A stretch of DNA of 64,000 nt, taken from contig NC_065889.1 of NCBI RefSeq assembly GCF_905147045.1, positions 1,617,001 through 1,681,000 on the forward strand, written 5' to 3'. A program made the translations under genes and the position numbers. This DNA comes from Nymphalis io. Its lineage: Eukaryota; Arthropoda; Insecta; Lepidoptera; Nymphalidae. Below, piece after piece: positions 58,045-64,000 of this stretch (within the stretch, counting starts at the first letter, position 1; each line of letters begins with the position of its first letter). Under the pieces are notes generated by a model. It was not told the origin of the DNA. It saw only the letters and a list, made by a program, of their open reading frames with translations, and did no database searches.

Positions 58045-58456
58045 CTACTGGTGGTAGGGCTTTGTGCAAGGAAGGCACGTTAGAAGTCATGTTCAGCCAT
58101 AGACAATGGTGTAATAAATATTAACCATTGCTAACAATGCGCCACCAGAGACGGTGGTAGAGCTTTGTGCAAGCTCGTCTGGGTAGGTACCACCCATTCA
58201 TCAGATATTCTACCGCAAAACAGCAATACTTGATATTGTTGTGTTCCGGCTTGAAGGGTGAGTGAGCCAGTGTAATGACAGGCACAAGGGACATAAAATC
58301 TTAGTTCCCAAGGTTGGTGGCGCTTTGGCTATAAACGATGGTTGACATTTCTTACAATGCCAATGTCTAAGGGCGTTTGGTGACCACTTACCATCAGGTG
58401 GCTCGTACCATACGTTACATATGCTCGTCCACCTTCCTATTCTATAAAAAAAAATA
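58045..58456 (+). repeat. Two family C repeats in tandem, the first truncated
   Basis: A partial copy begins at 58045 (CTACTGGTGGTAGGGCTTTG) and ends near 58145. A complete copy then starts at about 58152 (GGTGGTAGAGCTTTGTGCAA) and ends in the A run at 58446-58454. Confidence 0.8.
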
Positions 58457-58650
58457 TACTTATTTATATATTATAACCATAGTTCATATAAATAATATGA
58501 TACACATGTGATGTGTGATGTGATGTATTATTTATATGAACTATGGTTATAATATATAAATAAGTATATATTTTTTTTTTATAGAATAGGAAGGTGGACG
58601 AGCATATGTAACGTATGGTACGAGCCACCTGATGGTAAGTGGTCACCAAA
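58376..58650. repeat. Near-perfect inverted repeat, arms 122 and 125 nt
   Basis: Left arm 58376-58497 comprises the last 70 or so bases of a family C repeat, its A run and about 45 nt of flank. Right arm 58526-58650 is its reverse complement, with only a 3-nt length difference in the A/TA tract. The loop is 28 nt. The right arm ends where the RTE fragment begins. Confidence 0.92.
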
Positions 58651-59775
58651 TAGAGTAAAGAGGAGTATAACCAGCCACTTTGCTTAGCGTTTGTGGACTA
58701 TGAGAAAGCCTTTGATTCGATCGAAACCTGGGCCGTGCTGAATTCTCTTCAAAGGTGCCAAATTGATTATCGGTATATCAGGGTGTTAAAGTGCTTGTAC
58801 GAGAACGCCACCATGTCGATCCGACTCCAGGATCAGAACTCAAAACCTATCCAACTGCAGAGAGGTGTAAGACAGGGAGACGTGATATCTCCGAAACTGT
58901 TTACCGCTGCATTGGAAGATGTTTTCAAGCTTCTGGACTGGAACGGACTTGGCATCAATATTAACGGCGAGTACATCACTCATCTTCGATTTGCCGGTGA
59001 CATTGTAATTATGGCTGAGACTTTGGAAGACCTCGGCACTATGCTCGATGACCTCAGCAGGGTTTCCCAACAAGTGGGTCTAAAAATGAACATGGACAAG
59101 ACGAAAATCATGTCGAACATCCATGTTGCACCCACTCAAGTCAAGGTTGGAAATTCTGCACTCGAAGTTGTAGACAACTATGTCTACCTAGGTCAGACCA
59201 TCCAACTAGGTAGGTCCAACTTCGAGAAAGAGGTCAATCGTCGAATTCAACTCGGCTGGGCAGCGTTCGGGAAGCTACACGATATCTTCAGATCCCAAAT
59301 ACCGCAGTGTCTCAAGTCGAAAGTCTTCGATCAGTGTGTGTTGCCAGTGATGACTTATGGATCAGAGACGTGGTCGCTCACAATGGGCCTCATAAGAAGG
59401 CTCAAGGTCACTCAAAGGGCAATGGAGAGGGCTATGCTCGGAGTTTCTCTGCGAGATCGAATCAGAAATGATGAAATCCGCAGGCGAACCAAAGTAACCG
59501 ACATAGCCCGAAGAATTGCTAAATTGAAGTGGCAGTGGGCGGGGCACATTGCTCGCAGAACCGACGGCCGCTGGGGCAGAAAGGTTCTCGAGTGGCGACC
59601 ACGAACCGGAAGACGCAGCGTGGGCAGGCCCCCTACAAGGTGGACCGACGACTTAGAACGAGTCGCGGGAAGCCGTTGGATGCGGGCAGCGCAAGATCGG
59701 CCAACATGGAAATCCTTGGGGGAGGCCTTTGTCCAGCAGTGGACGTCTTTCGGCCAAGTCATAAATAATAAATGA
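58651..59775 (+). mobile_element. RTE-clade non-LTR retrotransposon, 5'-truncated reverse transcriptase
   Basis: A continuous frame from about 58654, whose first Met is at 58693, runs to a stop at 59775. It shows RT motif A (VDYEKAFDS), QRGVRQGDVISPKLF (motif B), the C motif read as FAGD instead of FADD (residues 100-103 from that Met) and MNMDKTK, then the RTE C-terminal block KWQWAGHIARRTDGRWGRK and VGRPPTRWTDDL. The endonuclease and N-terminal RT are missing. Despite 1.1 kb without a stop it cannot be active. Confidence 0.92.
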
Positions 59776-59789
59776 ACTAATAATCCCAG

Positions 59790-59870
59790 AACTTTTTATT
59801 GTCTAACTTGGATTTGAACCCAGGACCTCGATCTGTACACGAGACTGCATAGTTCGATGGTTGGATGGAT
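59790..59870 (-). repeat. tRNA-like fragment with a B-box-like motif
   Basis: GGATTTGAACCCAGGACCTC on the plus strand is the complement of a B box (GGTTCAAATCC). It lies just after the RTE end and resembles a SINE head, but there is no clear second half. Confidence 0.3.
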
Positions 59871-60865
59871 ATATTGCATTAATGCTTATATACTTCATGC
59901 TACTTTTTAAGTTAAATAAAGATTTCCCATATTAAACCAACTAGGCCATATGGTCATATTAATTTATATAAAAACTCTTATTGATATTTTAAGAATGTAG
60001 GAAGACAATTCTGTTTATATTTAGTATGTCTTAATGTCTGATCTCGATTGTTACGCACCTGCTACACGAGGTGTGTTGCTCAAATTTTTACCATTTTTTT
60101 TTAAATTTGACGATTTTTGTTGAATTTATATAAAATATTAATATTTAAAAAAAATGTGTCTGTAACATTGAAAGTCCATCGTGCAAGCCAAGTTTTCTGG
60201 AATAATACATTTTTAAATGAAATTGTTGATACGCCCCGTGCTACATTTTCAAGAACTGTGATTAAAAATTTACCAATTTTTTTATTTTATGTTTTGAACG
60301 ATGTTCCCTGGAAGCCTAATTGACTTTAATCTCATTTAAAGCATGAATGACTTTAATCCCAATTAACTGAAGCTTAGTACTAGATATCGTTTTGTTTCGA
60401 AGGCCTTTTTTAATTTTGACATTTGTTACTGTACAAAATAAAATAAACGAATAAAATTCAATCTCGTGATAAATAAGATACTTTGGCGATAACTGGCTTT
60501 ACTTTTGTTAACAAATGTTGATACTCGGCGAAATGTTTCCCGAATGCTATATAATTACAGGGCCCGAGACAGGTGTCTTTCTGCTGTCTTATGATAAATA
60601 TCCACACTGTTATATATTTGTAATCTTTGTTGTTATGACGTCATCGTTGGTTTTTTTTTTCAGGAGAAACAATAATTAATATATGTCTGTCGAAATAATG
60701 ATGGTAGTTTATATAAATATGCCTATTTCATTTAGGCTTTAAGCCTGCTAAGTTGGTATAGTGGCTACACATATATGTCCTGCCCAGTTGGTTAATTTCC
60801 CTTGAGTTTGGCTACCATTTCCGAAATCGGTCAGAAGAACCCCATAGATATACACATCATAGCTT

Positions 60866-61062
60866 GTTGGAAGTCCATTTGAGTAGGTACCACCGCTTCA
60901 TCAGATATTTTACCGCCAATCGGCAATACTCAGTGTTGTTGTATTGTTGTGTTCTTAACTATGGGCACAGTTCAGTTGCCCCCACAAGGGACATAACATC
61001 TAAGCGCTAATGTATGGACAGGTCAGGTGGCCCACTTACCCATCCGCCTACCTACTTCATAA
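60866..61062 (+). repeat. Family C repeat, old diverged copy
   Basis: GAGTAGGTACCACCGCTTCA, TCAGATATTTTACCGCCAAT, AAGGGACATAACATCTAAGC and CCTACTTCATAAAAAAGAA keep the order of the family, with many substitutions. Confidence 0.7.
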
Positions 61063-61306
61063 AAAAGAACCCAGTGCTCTTCATAATTGGCCAGACGAGA
61101 AGACAGAAGGTGGACTAAAGTCGTCACGGAGTGGTGGCCTAGAGAAGCAAAAAGGCCAGTGGGCAGACCACCCGCCCGATGGTCAGACGATTTTAGGAAA
61201 ATGGCGGGTGCTCAATGGATGCGACTAGCATAGGACCGGGAGAATTGGCGCGCCTGTGAGGATGCCTATGTCCAGCAGTGGATAAATGTGGGCTGAATAT
61301 GATGAA
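61063..61306 (+). mobile_element. RTE-type retrotransposon 3' end, decayed
   Basis: In broken frame: a GRWTKVV-type segment, AKRPVGRPPARWSDDFRKMA, GAQWMRLA followed by a TAG stop, then DAYVQQWINVG. The sequence differs clearly from the two other RTE fragments, suggesting another subfamily. It lies directly downstream of a family C copy. Confidence 0.7.
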
Positions 61307-61639
61307 ATAAATAATTTAAAAAAATATTGTAATTGACTTAATTATACTACATATTAATATTTTCAAGATATACTTGTATATATTTTGTGTATTTGTATGT
61401 TTGTTTGTGTGTGTGTTTATGGATGTATGTGCATTAATAGAAAAATAATTACCAAATACAACTTTTTTACATTATACAGCACAGTTGTTTGTCTTTATTA
61501 AATTTTGAACTTAGGATTTATCGTAGATGTTATTAGTGATAAATAAAAAACTATTTGAAAAGAAGTTATATTTGATTTATTAATTAATTGATAAATGGAA
61601 AGTTCTTTTGTTTTAAATGGAAATTAGAAAATTAGGCGA

Positions 61640-64000
61640 GCGAATAGGCCGATAATTATCGATGATGGTTTGCCTTTCAACACAAGCCGAGCACATCATG
61701 GGTCCACAGATGCGATCCTGTATTTACTCCAATCCGTATTAAAGACGGACATCACATGAATTTTAGTGAATAAGAATCCCGAAAAACTCCGTTTCCCTAT
61801 AGGGAAAAGTACTTAGAGGACTACACATGCGTGAAAATAAAAACCTAGCTTAGAAGGCTGTAGATACTCTGTACAAATACTATAACGACCTCGGTTCACA
61901 CTGTGTGTTCGGATCCATAAAAATGTATTAGGTTGTAAGGGCAGTGGGCAAGTCTCTGAAAATAGACGTCATGGTCGGAATCGGCCATAAGAATTCTATG
62001 CTATTCTATAAGATCTCACTTCATTACTCATCCGTGAAATTTTGACAACCGACTTATCGTGATATACTATTTTGATCCATGTATTCTTGAAATGTTATAA
62101 TTATTATGTTCTATGTCGCATATCACTAACTGACATTTCACGACCATTTTCTCCGATGAGTTTCGAGTTCTTACAGAATAGCAGTCTACTAAAATGTGCA
62201 TAACACAATAAATATAGATCTTATCAATAATAATAGCAGAGTGACTCCAAGTATTAAATTCAATTATTCACAATAACATACATTTCCCGTTGTTACTTTC
62301 ACGAAATTAGATGTGTCAAAACATTACCTATCATTATGACAGTGACGTAATTTCGGTAGTGCGCGTAAATTGCTACTTTTCCCACGTGTCGTTTAATTAG
62401 ATAGAACACCTGCGCCTGCGCACCGGAACGACGGTTGACGTGCATTGTTTTAACGTGTTATGTTGATACGTCTAATGAATGGTTTTTCATTACGACGTAC
62501 GAGGTATTTTAAAAACATCCTAGTTAATACATTTGTTATATGATACCTATATATAATATTTAATTTTAGATAACAATTAAATTCCATTGTTGGCAACGCA
62601 TTGGGAGTAAAGCGGATAAATAACGGACATAATTTTCAATACCTATGAATGCAGAAATGCAGTAATAGTTATTTGGAGTTATTTAAAATTTGCTATTTTG
62701 ACAAATAAGTTATCATAAGCCAGCCAACGTTAAATAAAATGTATATTAAATACGAAAATACGGCATAAGATCGAATACGGTCACCATTTTTTTAAATAAA
62801 TTCGTATAGCTTCTCCCAATCGCAGAAGGAGTTGATATGAACAAACCTTATATGTATACATTCCATGTTAATAGCTCTGCAATATTATGCACTACAAACA
62901 TTTCTTGATTAATATACCTTAATTACTTATATCAACTTTAATTTTCTTTTCAAAGTTTTCTTTCATTTTTTTTTCACAAATCCAATATTTAAGATAATAC
63001 ATACAATGTTGTTTGTTTGTTTGTTTGATGTTAGACTAACAACCTTATTTATAAACGTTACGAAGCGGGTGATTAGTTATACAATGCTGTGTCTTCTTCT
63101 TTCGAATGTCAAATCAATAATGATAGCGAAATCGGTAATTAAATAAGCTGCCGCATGTAATATGGTGCTTTTATAAGAAAGGCTGTAAGTGTCGAATTAT
63201 GCCAAATAACTTGCTATTTGTTTAAATTAATATTGAGTATAATTAAAACTTCAATGTTCGAATTTTAAATTCAATTGAATATTGTATATTATAATAATAA
63301 ATGTAAATATTACTAATGCGAATGTTTGTGTGTTTGTTACAATCAATATTGTAACAGACGGATTGTGATAGAAGCTTATTATCTCTTGAATATGATAAGG
63401 TACTTTTTAATTTATTCATAAAAAATATATATTAACATTTTCATTTAGGATGGGTGAACTGGAAACAATTTATTCTATAAAAACAAACTCGAAAGTCACC
63501 GCAGAATATGATCGTGATATGTTAGCGAATTGTATGCATAATGATTACAATAATTAAAGCAATTATATACTCGTGAGATATAATAATACATAAGTGTAAT
63601 TTCCTCTTTTTGATTACATCAATAATGCTAAGAAAATTTAATTTTTTTCTTTAGAAACTACTAGATAGTCTTATTAATAATTAAACATTATTATTATTCT
63701 CAAAAAACATTTTTAACAATGTCATTAGTTTTGCTCGTGTATTTATCTTAGAAGAAATACATCACGAGCTGAAAACAATATTTCCATAACTAATAATAAA
63801 ATCAGAATCAGAGAATAATATAGACATATTACATTATCTGTTTTTAAAACAAAAACGATTTCAAATAAAATATGAGCCATGTTTTTTTTCACCCTTTTTA
63901 CTCCTAAATCTTCAAATTTAAATGGGACCAAAAGTCCCGTCCCAAACAAAAAAAATGTTTTATTCCAAATCGCCTCTGATGTAATAAACACAAACAAATA
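61640..64000. other. Right-edge non-coding DNA
   Basis: Apart from the promoter-like patch at 62328-62470, I see only AT-rich sequence. A minus-strand frame at 63743-63997 has no recognised motif and a composition like its surroundings. A faint repeat-like stretch at 61640-61990 (AATCGGCCATAAGAATTC) could not be assigned. Confidence 0.4.
62328..62470. promoter_or_regulatory. CpG-rich promoter-like patch with NRF1, CRE and E-box motifs
   Basis: Within AT-rich DNA, about 130 bp carry TGACGTAA (CRE-like, 62343-62350), CACGTG (E-box, 62383-62388) and TGCGCCTGCGCA (62411-62422, one mismatch from the NRF1/erect-wing palindrome). A minus-strand donor-like ATGATAG|GTAATG lies at 62327. It could be the main RhoGEF promoter 26 kb upstream of the first coding exon, or that of a plus-strand neighbour. 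No coding sequence here. Confidence 0.4.

Larger units (their letters stand above)
36151..62328. other. Upstream non-coding region (5' intron of the RhoGEF or intergenic)
   Basis: The acceptor at 36151 implies at least one non-coding exon to the right. I find no convincing host coding exon in this region. Stretches without any recognised element include 36180-36660, 37020-37690, 38000-41140, 42410-43250, 43350-44000, 44300-45230, 45450-47010, 47340-49890, 50270-51590, 53060-53510, 53740-54620, 54940-56740, 57760-58040 and 59870-60860. Open frames such as 38825-39236 (minus), 39578-39805 (plus) and 56423-56692 (plus) have no supporting motif. Confidence 0.55.

Noticed and set aside
1..64000. 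CRISPR array, operon or bacterial transfer
   Set aside because: No spaced direct repeats of the right size and no bacterial-type gene cluster. Introns and SINEs show a nuclear insect genome.

Overview
The window is AT-rich nuclear DNA of an insect, almost certainly a butterfly or moth. Evidence: small spliced exons with GT-AG introns, repeats of lepidopteran type (two tRNA-derived SINE families, an A-tailed 'GGTGGTAGAGCTTTGTGCAA' family, RTE and R1-clade non-LTR remnants), and GC-rich exon islands in AT-rich introns. No prokaryotic, organellar or viral gene was seen. The species cannot be named from the sequence.

The left half is dominated by one minus-strand gene. Fourteen coding exons from 36143 down to 10262 join with consistent intron phases into a predicted 1706-residue protein. 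It has a long disordered Ser/Thr-Pro-rich N-terminus (residues 1-775), then a C2 domain (about 775-920), a PDZ domain (about 1005-1085), a RhoGEF/DH domain (about 1160-1335) and a PH domain (about 1340-1500), and a Pro/Ser-rich C-terminus. This is a Rho-family guanine-nucleotide exchange factor. The domain order best fits the insect GEFmeso type, but that name is from memory and tentative. A 15.5 kb intron (17582-33052) splits the C2 domain. Inside it are a possible second promoter with a non-coding first exon (near 32149-32235) and a possible alternative first coding exon (19296-19562), which would give a short form of about 902 residues.

Left of the compact stop codon (10262), a second run of at least 15 phase-matched minus-strand exons goes from 8313 to the left edge. 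They encode a long, low-complexity, Ser/acidic-rich polypeptide with no domain I recognise. It may be an alternative long C-terminus of the same gene, reached through an in-phase internal donor at 10784, or a separate gene. The last joins (1424 to 1) are ambiguous.

From 36.2 kb to 64 kb I find no convincing host coding exon. The region holds SINE copies, truncated RTE reverse transcriptase fragments (58650-59775, 61063-61306), a decayed R1-clade end (about 56750-57400), a 122-bp-arm fold-back (58376-58650), a 19-bp-arm hairpin (43265-43341), TA microsatellites and one CpG-rich promoter-like patch with NRF1, CRE and E-box motifs (62343-62422). That patch could be the distant promoter of the main transcript.
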